NCBI GenBank assembly: GCA_005881355.1
Contig: VBDM01000039.1
Location: 1 to 11,618, forward strand
Reading direction: 5' to 3'
Source: Betaproteobacteria bacterium
GTDB taxonomy: Bacteria; Pseudomonadota; Gammaproteobacteria; Burkholderiales; SG8-39
Length of the DNA stretch: 11,618 nucleotides
Positions 1 through 6,898 of the stretch are shown here, in pieces. Positions within the stretch are counted from its first letter, which is position 1, and the number at the start of each line of letters is the position of its first letter. The position numbers were made by a program, and so were the translations under genes. A model generated the notes under the pieces. It was not told the DNA's origin and searched no databases. It worked only from the letters and a program-made list of their open reading frames with translations.

Positions 1-1334
1 CGCTCGCCCTGCAGCACGTGGATGGTCACCGCCGACTGGTTGTCGTCGGCGGTCGAGAAGACCTGCTGCGCCTTGGTCGGAATCGTGGTGTTCTTCTGGA
101 TAAGCTTCGTCATCACACCGCCCAAGGTTTCAATACCTAGAGACAGAGGCGTCACGTCGAGAAGCAGCACGTCCTTGACGTCGCCCTTGAGCACGCCGCC
201 CTGAATCCCGGCGCCGACCGCGACCGCCTCGTCGGGGTTGACGTCCTTCCTCGGCTCCTTGCCGAAAAAGTCCTTCACGGTTTCCTGGACCTTGGGCATA
301 CGCGTCATACCGCCCACCAGGATTACGTCCTCGATTTCGGAGACCTTGAGCCCGGCGTCCTTCAACGCGATCCGGCAGGGCTCGACCGTCTTCTCGATCA
401 AGTCCTCGACCAGGCTCTCGAACTTGGCGCGCGTGATCTTGATCGCAAGGTGCTTCGGGCCGCTCTTGTCCGCGGTGACGTAGGGCAGGTTGATCTCGGT
501 CTGCTGGCTCGAGGAGAGCTCGATCTTCGCTTTTTCCGCAGACTCCTTCAGACGCTGCAGTGCAAGGACGTCGTTTCTGAGGTCGATGCCCTGTTCGCGC
601 TTGAACTCGTCGCAGAGATAGTCGATCAGACGCTGGTCGAAGTCCTCGCCGCCGAGGAACGTGTCGCCGTTGGTCGAGAGCACCTCGAACTGGTGCTCGC
701 CTTCGACTTCCGCGATCTCGATGATCGAGATATCGAAGGTGCCGCCGCCGAGGTCGTATACCGCGATCTTGCGATCGCCTTCCTTCTTGTCCAGCCCGAA
801 CGCAAGCGCGGCCGCCGTCGGCTCGTTGATGATGCGCTTGACCTCCAGCCCCGCGATGCGGCCGGCGTCCTTGGTCGCCTGCCGCTGCGAGTCGTTGAAG
901 TAGGCCGGGACCGTGATCACGGCTTCCGTGACTTCCTCGCCGAGATAGTCCTCGGCGGTCTTTTTCATCTTGCGCAGTACCTGTGCCGAGACTTCGGGCG
1001 GCGCGATCTTCTTGCCGCGGATCTCGACCCAGGCGTCGCCATTGTCGGCCTTGACGATCTTGTAGGGCATGAGGGCGATGTCTTTCTGCACCTCTTTTTC
1101 CTCGAACTTGCGGCCGATAAGGCGCTTGATCGCGGAGAGCGTATTCTTGGGATTGGTGACCGCCTGCCGCTTGGCCGGCGCGCCGACGAGTATCTCGCCA
1201 TCCTCCATGTACGCGACGATGGAGGGCGTGGTGCGGGCACCTTCCGAGTTCTCGATCACCTTGGGCTTGCCGCCCTCCATGATCGCGACACAGGAGTTGG
1301 TCGTCCCGAGGTCGATTCCGATGATCTTTCCCAT
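1..1334 (-). CDS. dnaK: Molecular chaperone DnaK (Hsp70), C-terminus cut by window edge
   Basis: ATP-driven cytoplasmic Hsp70 chaperone that works with DnaJ and GrpE in protein folding and in control of sigma-32. Reading the minus strand from the ATG at 1334 gives MGKIIGIDLGTTNSCVAIME, the phosphate-1 loop of the actin-like ATPase domain. The phosphate-2 motif (VYDLGGGTFDIS), the adenosine motif (VILVGGMTRMPKVQ) and the interdomain linker DVLLLD follow. By codon count the linker falls at residues 388-393, the same numbering as I recall for E. coli DnaK, so the nucleotide-binding domain appears free of net indels. 444 codons are present; the rest of the substrate-binding domain and the lid lie beyond position 1. 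A strong Shine-Dalgarno stretch AAGGAAAGG (1337-1345) supports the start. It is the last gene seen of hrcA-hemH-grpE-dnaK and has its own sigma-32-like promoter in the 64-nt gap after grpE. dnaJ would be expected next, outside the window. Confidence 0.98.
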   Translation of the reverse strand, partial: MGKIIGIDLGTTNSCVAIMEGGKPKVIENSEGARTTPSIVAYMEDGEILVGAPAKRQAVTNPKNTLSAIKRLIGRKFEEKEVQKDIALMPYKIVKADNGDAWVEIRGKKIAPPEVSAQVLRKMKKTAEDYLGEEVTEAVITVPAYFNDSQRQATKDAGRIAGLEVKRIINEPTAAALAFGLDKKEGDRKIAVYDLGGGTFDISIIEIAEVEGEHQFEVLSTNGDTFLGGEDFDQRLIDYLCDEFKREQGIDLRNDVLALQRLKESAEKAKIELSSSQQTEINLPYVTADKSGPKHLAIKITRAKFESLVEDLIEKTVEPCRIALKDAGLKVSEIEDVILVGGMTRMPKVQETVKDFFGKEPRKDVNPDEAVAVGAGIQGGVLKGDVKDVLLLDVTPLSLGIETLGGVMTKLIQKNTTIPTKAQQVFSTADDNQSAVTIHVLQGE

Positions 1335-1336
1335 GG

Positions 1337-1345
1337 CCTTTCCTT
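1337..1345 (-). promoter_or_regulatory. dnaK ribosome binding site
   Basis: On the minus strand AAGGAAAGG lies just before the dnaK ATG (1334), with its AGGA core 6 nt from the start codon. It fixes the start and contrasts with several genes here that have no Shine-Dalgarno sequence. Confidence 0.8.
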
Positions 1346-1375
1346 TTGAATTTCCTGCAAATAACCTTGCAACCG

Positions 1376-1403
1376 ATATGGGGATCAATCCCTCAAGTTC
1401 AAG
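1376..1403 (-). promoter_or_regulatory. Sigma-32 (heat-shock) promoter for dnaK
   Basis: On the minus strand CTTGAA (1403-1398) is followed by a 14-nt spacer and then CCCCATAT (1383-1376). This closely matches the sigma-32 consensus (CTTGAA, 13-15 nt, CCCCATnT), and the spacer equals that of the E. coli dnaK P1 promoter as I recall it. The -35 box overlaps the grpE stop codon (TGA at 1401-1399), so the promoter needs almost no dedicated sequence. The predicted transcription start, about 1369, leaves a leader of roughly 35 nt carrying the dnaK ribosome binding site. The match is seen directly; activity is inferred. Confidence 0.8.
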
Positions 1404-1986
1404 CTTGGGCGTCCTTGGGCCCCGCGATGGTCACGAGCGCCGGCCGAATCACGCGGTCGTGCAGCGCGTAGCCCTTCTGCAGCACGTTGATCACCGTATT
1501 GGGCTCCTTCTCCGACGGGAGCATGCTGATGGCCTGATGTCGGTGAGGGTCGAATTTCTCCCCGATCGGGTTGATCTCCTTGAGATTGGCCTTTTCGAAT
1601 ACCGCACTCAACTGCTTCAAGGTCAGGTCGACTCCGCTCTTCAGAGTCTCATGGGCGGCGGAACCGGCGGCAAGCGTCGCTTCCAGACTGTCCTTGACGG
1701 GAAGCAGCTCGGCGGCGAGAGACTCGATCGCGTACTTGTAGGCGTTTGCGAGCTCGATCTGCGTCCGCTTGCGGATATTGTCGGCCTCGGCCTTGGCCCG
1801 GAGCCAGGCGTCGTGGTGTTCCTGCGCCTTCAGTTCCGCCTGTCGCAACAGCTCCCCGGTGTCGGGGACGGTCCCGATCTTGGGTTCCTCGCGAGGGCTT
1901 TCCGCGGGCTGTGTCGCCGGCGCGGACGTATCGACCGGGGTATCGCCCTCGGAAGCCGGTAGGGTGGGTGGGTCCGGGTTAGGCAT
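1399..1986 (-). CDS. grpE: Nucleotide exchange factor GrpE
   Basis: Cytoplasmic co-chaperone that releases ADP from DnaK and so resets its cycle; family members form a dimer that can act as a thermosensor. The product is 195 residues, normal for the family. Residues 1-40 are Pro/Ser/Thr/Glu-rich and probably disordered. Residues about 45-105 (GELLRQAELKAQEHHDAWLR onward) form the long dimerising helix, and residues 138-188 are the conserved C-terminal beta domain, including FDPHRHQAIS and KGYALHDRVIRPALV, the GrpE signature. The ATG at 1986 is preceded by CGGAGA (1991-1996). It lies 84 nt after hemH and 64 nt before dnaK, in the same direction. Pairing with dnaK is as expected, and a candidate heat-shock promoter sits just upstream. 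Confidence 0.97.
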   Translation of the reverse strand: MPNPDPPTLPASEGDTPVDTSAPATQPAESPREEPKIGTVPDTGELLRQAELKAQEHHDAWLRAKAEADNIRKRTQIELANAYKYAIESLAAELLPVKDSLEATLAAGSAAHETLKSGVDLTLKQLSAVFEKANLKEINPIGEKFDPHRHQAISMLPSEKEPNTVINVLQKGYALHDRVIRPALVTIAGPKDAQA

Positions 1987-2012
1987 GGATTCTCCGCAAG
2001 ATAATCAAAGCC

Positions 2013-2040
2013 AGCTTGGGTTATCCGGCTAGATTTCAAG
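2013..2040 (-). promoter_or_regulatory. Possible sigma-32 promoter for grpE
   Basis: On the minus strand CTTGAAA (2040-2034) is followed by CCCAAGCT (2020-2013). Counted from CTTGAA, the spacer is 14 nt, the same as in the dnaK promoter. The -35 is a full match; the -10 keeps CCC and the A at position 5 but is weaker than CCCCATnT. A GC-rich hairpin (arms 2049-2054 and 2058-2063) lies between the hemH stop and this site; it has no T-run and is not called as a terminator. Together these suggest that grpE can be transcribed separately from hrcA-hemH. Confidence 0.5.
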
Positions 2041-2070
2041 ACCCGCCGGCAGCGGCGCGCTGCGGACCGG

Positions 2071-3177
2071 TCAGGTGTCTGCGCCTTTGCCGAGGGCCCG
2101 GCTGCGACTCTCTTCGGCCTGGGCTTTCGCGGCGTGGGGACTCCAGGACTCGCTCACCCAGTCGCCCAGATGCTGGCGCGCGATGGCGGCGAGGGCGCGG
2201 ATCCAGTCGTCGCGCTCGTTCAGGCAGGGCAGCAGATGAAATTCCCCGCCGCCGGCGCCGAGAAAGATCTCCTTGCCCTCGATGCCGATTTCCTCCAGCG
2301 TCTCCAGGCAATCGGCCACGAAGCCGGGGCAGATCACGTCCAGACGGCGAAGACCTTGCCGGCCGCAATCCGCCAGGGTGGACGCGGTATAGGGCTTGAG
2401 CCATTCCAGGCGCCCAAAGCGCGACTGGAAGGCGATCTGCCAGTGGCTGTCGGCGAGCTCCAGCGCCTCGGCGAGCAGTCGCGCGGTCTTCTGGCACTCG
2501 CAATGATAAGGATCGCCGCGGGAAAGCGTGTAGCGCGGCAGGCCGTGGAAGCTCATGACGAGCTTGTCCGGGCGTCCCGACTGCCGCCAGTGCTCACGCG
2601 CCAGGTTCGCGAGCGCCTCGATGTACGCGGGGTGGTCGTGAAAGTGCTTAACCAGCCGGATCTCAGGCACGTTTCGGACGCGCTTCACGAACGCCGCGAC
2701 TTCATCGAGCGCGCTTGCGGTGGTGCTCGCGGCGTACTGGGGATACAAAGGCAGCACGAGGACGCGCTCGCAGCCCTCCGACTTCAGGCGAGCGAGCGCA
2801 CTGGGGATCGAGGGCTCGCCGTAGCGCATGGCGAAATCGACTGTCAGCGGTGATCGGACCTGCAGCCCGAAGTAGCCGCGCAGCAGGCGCGCCTGTCGCT
2901 CGGTGTGTACCCTCAGCGGCGAGCCGTCCTTGGACCAGATGCGAGCATACTTCTGCGCTGACGCCTTCGGCCTGGTGTTGAGAACGATCCCGTGCAGAAC
3001 CGGCAGCCAGAACGCGCGGGGAATCTCGATCACGCGCGGGTCGGACAGGAACTGCCTCAAATATCTGCGCACCGCCTTGGGCGTCGGCGCGTCGGGCGTA
3101 CCGAGGTTGACGAGCAGGATCGCAGTCCTGGCGAGCGCGCTGTGCTGGTATTTCGGCTCAGGGAGAAAACCGGGCAT
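2071..3177 (-). CDS. hemH: Ferrochelatase (protoporphyrin IX iron insertion)
   Basis: Inserts Fe2+ into protoporphyrin IX to make protohaem, the last step of haem synthesis. The 368-residue product carries the family blocks in order: AILLVNLGTPDAP (19-31), the GSPLRVHTERQ region (85-95), MRYGEPS (117-123), VLPLYPQYAAST (141-152), MSFHGLPRYT (208-217, with the probable catalytic His211), GDPYHCECQKTA (221-232), QSRFGRLEWLKPYT (251-264), CPGFVADCLETLEEI (283-297, containing the acidic residue expected at the active site) and the FLGAGGGEFHLLPCLNER block (305-322). A tail of about 35 residues rich in Ala, Ser and charged residues follows the conserved domain. The ATG at 3177 lies 15 nt after hrcA with no Shine-Dalgarno sequence, so translation may be coupled to hrcA. 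A haem gene between heat-shock genes is, as far as I recall, a familiar arrangement in betaproteobacteria. Confidence 0.97.
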   Translation of the reverse strand: MPGFLPEPKYQHSALARTAILLVNLGTPDAPTPKAVRRYLRQFLSDPRVIEIPRAFWLPVLHGIVLNTRPKASAQKYARIWSKDGSPLRVHTERQARLLRGYFGLQVRSPLTVDFAMRYGEPSIPSALARLKSEGCERVLVLPLYPQYAASTTASALDEVAAFVKRVRNVPEIRLVKHFHDHPAYIEALANLAREHWRQSGRPDKLVMSFHGLPRYTLSRGDPYHCECQKTARLLAEALELADSHWQIAFQSRFGRLEWLKPYTASTLADCGRQGLRRLDVICPGFVADCLETLEEIGIEGKEIFLGAGGGEFHLLPCLNERDDWIRALAAIARQHLGDWVSESWSPHAAKAQAEESRSRALGKGADT

Positions 3178-3193
3178 GGGGCGCGCGCGCCCC
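3178..3193. repeat. 16-bp perfect GC palindrome between hrcA and hemH
   Basis: GGGGCGCGCGCGCCCC reads the same on both strands. It fills the whole 15-nt hrcA-hemH gap plus the last base of the hrcA stop codon. It can form a hairpin or an alternating-CG helix exactly where a Shine-Dalgarno sequence would be expected. No T-run follows, so it is not a typical terminator. Confidence 0.85.
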
Positions 3194-4212
3194 TAGTGCT
3201 GCGACAGCGCGCTCGACAGCAGCTTCGCGGTGATATCGACGATCGGGATCACGCGCTCGTACGCCATGCGGGTCGGACCGATCACCCCCACTGTGCCCAC
3301 GACCTGCCCGTCGACTTCGTAGGGCGCGGTGACCACGCTGCATTCGTCGAGCGTCGCGATCCCGGATTCACCGCCGATGAAGAGCTGCACTCCCTGGGCA
3401 CGAGTGCTGAGCTCGAGGATCTGCACGAGCAGCGTCTTCTTTTCGAACAGCTCGAACAACTCCCGCAGCCGGGACATGTTCGAGGCGAGATCGTGCGAGT
3501 CAAGCAGATTCCTCTCGCCCGAGATGACGTAGTTCTCGGTAGACTCCGACAAGGCCGCGCCGCCGACCTCGAGGGCCGCGGTCATGAGCTGTATCATGTC
3601 TTCCCGAAGCTGTTTCAGCTCGTCGTGGACCCGGCGATGGATCTCCTCGAAAGTCAGGCCGGCGTAGTTCTGGTTGAGGAAATTTGCCGCCGTGGTCAGC
3701 TCGGAAGGCGAGTAGGCTTTTTCCGTGAACAGAATGCGGTTTTGCACATCGCCGTCAGGCGTGACGATGATCAGCAGGACACGCTTGTCCGAAAGCGCCA
3801 GAAACTCGATGTGGCGGAAGGCCGGAGTCCTGCGCTTGCTCGCGACCACGACGCCCGCGAAGTGGGTGAGCTCGGAGAGAAGTTGGGAGGCCGCGCCGAT
3901 GAGGCGCTGAGGGTGGTCCGCATGGAGGTTGACCTCGAGCTGGCTGATTTCGACCCGATCGAGAGGCTTTACCGTGAGCAGCGTGTCGACGAAAAACCGG
4001 TAGCCGCGCGGGGTGGGAACCCGTCCCGCCGAGGTATGCGGACTTGCGACAAAGCCCAGCTCCTCGAGGTCGGCCATCACATTGCGAATCGTGGCCGGAC
4101 TCAGATCCAGCCCGGAGAAACGCGACAGCGCGCGCGAGCCGACCGGCTCGCCTTCGGCGATATAGCGCTCGACCAGGGTCTTGAGCAGGATCTGCGCGCG
4201 ACGGTCCAGCAT
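3193..4212 (-). CDS. hrcA: Heat-inducible transcription repressor HrcA
   Basis: Repressor of heat-shock genes in many bacteria; the family binds the CIRCE inverted repeat and is kept active by GroEL. The 339-residue product has the usual architecture and length. An N-terminal winged helix (MLDRRAQILLKTLVERYI at 1-18, GEPVGSRALSR at 21-31, LSPATIRNVMADLEELGFV at 37-55) is followed by the hallmark SPHTSAGRVPTPRGYRFFVD (57-76). A central dimerisation/GAF-like region comes next, and the C-terminus contains GTVGVIGPTRMAYERVIPIV. It is the first gene of the minus-strand cluster and diverges from nadK across 99 bp. No CIRCE sequence is visible before hrcA, grpE or dnaK, so its targets are probably elsewhere (groES-groEL is the usual one). 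There is no Shine-Dalgarno sequence before the ATG (upstream bases CGTGACCT). Confidence 0.97.
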   Translation of the reverse strand: MLDRRAQILLKTLVERYIAEGEPVGSRALSRFSGLDLSPATIRNVMADLEELGFVASPHTSAGRVPTPRGYRFFVDTLLTVKPLDRVEISQLEVNLHADHPQRLIGAASQLLSELTHFAGVVVASKRRTPAFRHIEFLALSDKRVLLIIVTPDGDVQNRILFTEKAYSPSELTTAANFLNQNYAGLTFEEIHRRVHDELKQLREDMIQLMTAALEVGGAALSESTENYVISGERNLLDSHDLASNMSRLRELFELFEKKTLLVQILELSTRAQGVQLFIGGESGIATLDECSVVTAPYEVDGQVVGTVGVIGPTRMAYERVIPIVDITAKLLSSALSQH

Positions 4213-4218
4213 AGGTCA

Positions 4219-4234
4219 CGATTCTACAGAATCG
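4219..4234. promoter_or_regulatory. Palindrome over the hrcA start region, with a -10-like box
   Basis: CGATTCTACAGAATCG has two perfect 7-bp arms around a 2-bp centre. On the minus strand it contains TAGAAT (4226-4221), a -10-like hexamer 8 nt before the hrcA ATG. No convincing -35 is found at a 16-19 nt spacing. It could be an operator or a start-proximal hairpin. It is not CIRCE (TTAGCACTC-N9-GAGTGCTAA). Confidence 0.45.
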
Positions 4235-4276
4235 GCTTGATTTGCGGTTTTGCTCGGGGAAATGCGCACGGGCTTT

Positions 4277-4305
4277 TTGTCACTTGTGCATGGGCATGAT
4301 TTAAT
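4277..4305 (+). promoter_or_regulatory. Sigma-70 promoter for nadK-recN
   Basis: TTGTCA (4277-4282), a 17-nt spacer and TTTAAT (4300-4305) match the sigma-70 consensus with the optimal spacing. A TG at 4297-4298, one base before the -10, makes it an extended -10 promoter. The -10 ends 6 nt before the nadK ATG (4312), so the predicted transcription start falls on or within a base or two of the start codon. Confidence 0.75.
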
Positions 4306-4311
4306 GGCGGT

Positions 4312-5181
4312 ATGTCCGCTTTCAAGACGATCGCCCTGATAGGCCGCTACAACTCCCCCGATGTCGCGGCCGCGCTCGCGACGATGGGCGACTACCTGCG
4401 CAAGCAGGGGCGCGACGTGCTGGTGGAGAAGGAGACCGCGGAGAACAGTCGCATCACCCGTTTTCCCGTCGCGGATTACGATGAAATCGGCGCGCGCGCC
4501 GACTTGGCCGTGGTCCAGGGAGGCGACGGAAGCATGCTCAATGCCGCACGGCACTTGGCGGCGCATCACGTGCCCCTGGTCGGCGTCAACCAGGGCCGGC
4601 TCGGTTTCATGACCGACATCGCCTCTGCCAACATGCTCGACGCGATGGCCGAGATTCTCGCCGGCCGCCATGTGATCGAGGAGCGCACCATGCTTGCGGC
4701 CGAAGTACTGCGCGACGGCGCCGTCACGCTCGCCACGCTCGCGCTCAACGACGCGGTCGTGAACAAGGGTGCGGTGGGACGCCTGATCGAGTTCCTCGTC
4801 CATATCGACGGGGAATTCGTCTACGACTTGCGGGCCGACGGCCTTATCGTCGCGACGCCTACGGGCTCGACCGCCTACGCGCTTTCATCGGACGGGCCGA
4901 TCCTGCAACCGACGGTGCCGGGGTTCGCGCTCGTGCCGATCTGCCCGCACACGCTGTCCAACCGGCCGATCATGGTGAGTGATCGCACGGTGATCGACAT
5001 CACCCTGAAGCGCTCGATCGATGCGCGGCTTCATTTTGACGGGCAGATGCAATGCGATCTTCAGGAGGGCGACCGCGTCGTCATCCGCCGCGCCGAACAT
5101 ACCGTCAAGTTCGTCCATCCTCCGGGCTACAGCTACTACGCGATGCTGCGCGAAAAGCTGCACTGGAGCGAGGGCCTCTGA
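4312..5181 (+). CDS. nadK: NAD kinase (ATP-dependent NADP synthesis)
   Basis: Phosphorylates NAD to NADP in the cytoplasm and so supplies the NADPH pool. The 289-residue product has the family marks: an N-terminal Rossmann-like lobe (TIALIGRYNSP at 6-16), the catalytic GGDG motif within VVQGGDGSML (67-76), GVNQGRLGFM (91-100), the ALNDAVVNKG block (144-153) and the ADGLIVATPTGSTAYALSSD stretch (175-194). The C-terminal beta domain includes HFDGQ (241-245). It diverges from hrcA and is followed 12 nt later by recN, so the two are probably co-transcribed. No usable Shine-Dalgarno sequence is present: GGCGG ends one base before the ATG, too close to work. The promoter position suggests a leaderless message. 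Confidence 0.97.
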   Translation: MSAFKTIALIGRYNSPDVAAALATMGDYLRKQGRDVLVEKETAENSRITRFPVADYDEIGARADLAVVQGGDGSMLNAARHLAAHHVPLVGVNQGRLGFMTDIASANMLDAMAEILAGRHVIEERTMLAAEVLRDGAVTLATLALNDAVVNKGAVGRLIEFLVHIDGEFVYDLRADGLIVATPTGSTAYALSSDGPILQPTVPGFALVPICPHTLSNRPIMVSDRTVIDITLKRSIDARLHFDGQMQCDLQEGDRVVIRRAEHTVKFVHPPGYSYYAMLREKLHWSEGL

Positions 5182-5193
5182 CCCGCCGCTGCC

Positions 5194-6855
5194 GTGCTCC
5201 TGCACCTCGCCATTCGGGATTTCGCCATCGTCGATCGGCTGGAGCTCGAATTCCGGCCGGGTTTCACCGCGCTGACGGGCGAGACCGGCGCCGGGAAATC
5301 CATCCTGATCGACGCGCTGTCGCTCGCGCTCGGCGAGCGTTCCGGAAACGAGCAGGTGCGTTCCGGGGCCGAGCGCGCGGACGTCACCGCCGAATTCGCC
5401 ATCGAGTCGCTGCCCGGCCTTGGGAATTGGCTGCGGGAACAGGCGCTCGAGGGCGATCCGAACCGGATGCTTCTGCGCCGCGTGGTGGACCGCAACGGCC
5501 GCTCGCGCGCCTTCATCAACGGGCACGCGGCGACGGTCAACCAGTTGCGCGAGGCCGGCGAGCGGCTGGTCGACATCCACGGCCAGCACGCGCACCAGTC
5601 GCTTCTCAGGTCGGAGGCGCAGCGCCAAGTGCTCGACGCGCACGCCGGGCTCGTCCCGCTCGCAAAGGAGGCGGGTGACGCATTCCACGAGTGGCAAAGA
5701 CTTTGCCGGGTGAGGCTCGACCACGAGAGCAACGCTCTAGCGCGCGACGCGGAGCGCGAGCAGCTCGCCTGGCAGGTCGAAGAGCTGTCGCGGCTCGCGC
5801 TCGCGCCCGGCGAATGGGATGCCGTCCAGTCCGAGCACGGCCGGCTCGCCCATGCGGCGAGCCTGATCGAAGGCGTGCGCAGCGCGATCGACACGCTTTC
5901 CGAGTCGGAGAACGCTGCGCTCGGCGCGCTGTCGGGGGTGCTCTCACGGCTGCGCCCGCTCGTCGAATTCGACGAATCTCTTCGCGAATCGATCGCGCTG
6001 CTCGAATCGGGCGAAGCGCAGGCGCGCGAGGCAGCCTATGCGCTGCGGCATTACGCCGATCGCATCGAGCTCGATCCGGAGCGTCTGGGCGAAGTCGAGC
6101 GGCGCCTCGAGGCCGTGCACAATGCTGCGCGCAAGTTTCGTGCGGCGCCGGAAGCGCTGCCCGATCTCCTGGCCTCGCTGCAGGTGCGCCTGAAGGATCT
6201 GGAGATCACCGCCGACCTCGAGGCGCTCGCTACGCAGGAACAGGCGGCGCGCTCGCGCTACGATCGGCTCGCGGCACAGCTTTCGGCCGAGCGCAGCAAG
6301 GCCGCGGCGAAGCTCGCCCGCGAGGTGAACGCGGCGATGAAGGAACTGGCGATGGCGGGAGGGCGATTCGAGGTGGAGCTGCGCTCGCTTCTTCCGGACG
6401 GCGGCGCGGCGGGCAACGAGCAGGTCGAATTTCTGGTGACGACCAACCCGGGCGTAGAGCTGCGCCCTCTCGCCAAGGTGGCCTCCGGGGGAGAACTGTC
6501 CCGCATCAGCCTTGCGATCCAAGTGATCACGAGCCGGGCGGCAGCGGTGCCTACCTTGATCTTCGACGAAGTCGACGCGGGGATCGGCGGGGCAGTGGCC
6601 GAGGTCGTGGGCAGGAAATTGAGGACCCTAGGCGAGGAGCGGCAGGTCCTGTGCGTCACGCATCTGCCGCAAGTGGCGGCTCAGGCCCGCGAGCAGTGGT
6701 CCGTGGCCAAGGGCACCGAAGGCGGCGGTGCGAAGAGTCGCGTCGCGGTGCTGGACCAGAAATCCCGCGTGGAAGAAATCGCCCGCATGCTGGGCGGAGT
6801 CGCAATCACCGCGACGACGCGCAAGCACGCGGCAGAGATGCTCGGCTTGCGGTAG
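5194..6855 (+). CDS. recN: DNA repair protein RecN (SMC-like ATPase)
   Basis: SMC-family ATPase that acts in recombinational repair of double-strand breaks. The 553-residue product begins MLLHLAIRDFAIVDRLELEF, has Walker A GETGAGKS (29-36), and then a long Arg/Glu/Ala-rich coiled-coil region interrupted by the usual non-helical section (about 155-390). The ABC signature SGGELSR (431-437), Walker B PTLIFDEVD (453-461) and H-loop His490 (VTHLPQVAAQA) follow. Length and motif order are complete. The start is GTG; it aligns with known RecN N-termini but has no Shine-Dalgarno sequence, so reinitiation from nadK 12 nt upstream is likely. No LexA/SOS box is seen in the gap, unlike E. coli recN, so any damage control would have to act elsewhere. 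Confidence 0.97.
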   Translation: MLLHLAIRDFAIVDRLELEFRPGFTALTGETGAGKSILIDALSLALGERSGNEQVRSGAERADVTAEFAIESLPGLGNWLREQALEGDPNRMLLRRVVDRNGRSRAFINGHAATVNQLREAGERLVDIHGQHAHQSLLRSEAQRQVLDAHAGLVPLAKEAGDAFHEWQRLCRVRLDHESNALARDAEREQLAWQVEELSRLALAPGEWDAVQSEHGRLAHAASLIEGVRSAIDTLSESENAALGALSGVLSRLRPLVEFDESLRESIALLESGEAQAREAAYALRHYADRIELDPERLGEVERRLEAVHNAARKFRAAPEALPDLLASLQVRLKDLEITADLEALATQEQAARSRYDRLAAQLSAERSKAAAKLAREVNAAMKELAMAGGRFEVELRSLLPDGGAAGNEQVEFLVTTNPGVELRPLAKVASGGELSRISLAIQVITSRAAAVPTLIFDEVDAGIGGAVAEVVGRKLRTLGEERQVLCVTHLPQVAAQAREQWSVAKGTEGGGAKSRVAVLDQKSRVEEIARMLGGVAITATTRKHAAEMLGLR

Positions 6856-6886
6856 TATTTGCAGGTGACGACTGCAATCGGTCCGT

Positions 6887-6892
6887 AAGAGG
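6887..6892 (+). promoter_or_regulatory. Ribosome binding site of the 6899 gene
   Basis: AAGAGG lies 6 nt before the ATG at 6899. It supports the reality and the start of this small, otherwise unrecognised gene. Confidence 0.55.
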
Positions 6893-6898
6893 TCCTGG

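Noticed and set aside
450..1349. Long open reading frame on the plus strand opposite dnaK (299 codons)
   Set aside because: It is antisense to the conserved dnaK gene, has no recognisable domain and is the usual long shadow frame of a GC-rich gene.
2046..2070. GC-rich hairpin after hemH as a transcription terminator
   Set aside because: The short stem (GCAGCG/CGCTGC) has no T-run on the transcribed strand, so a terminator call is not supported.
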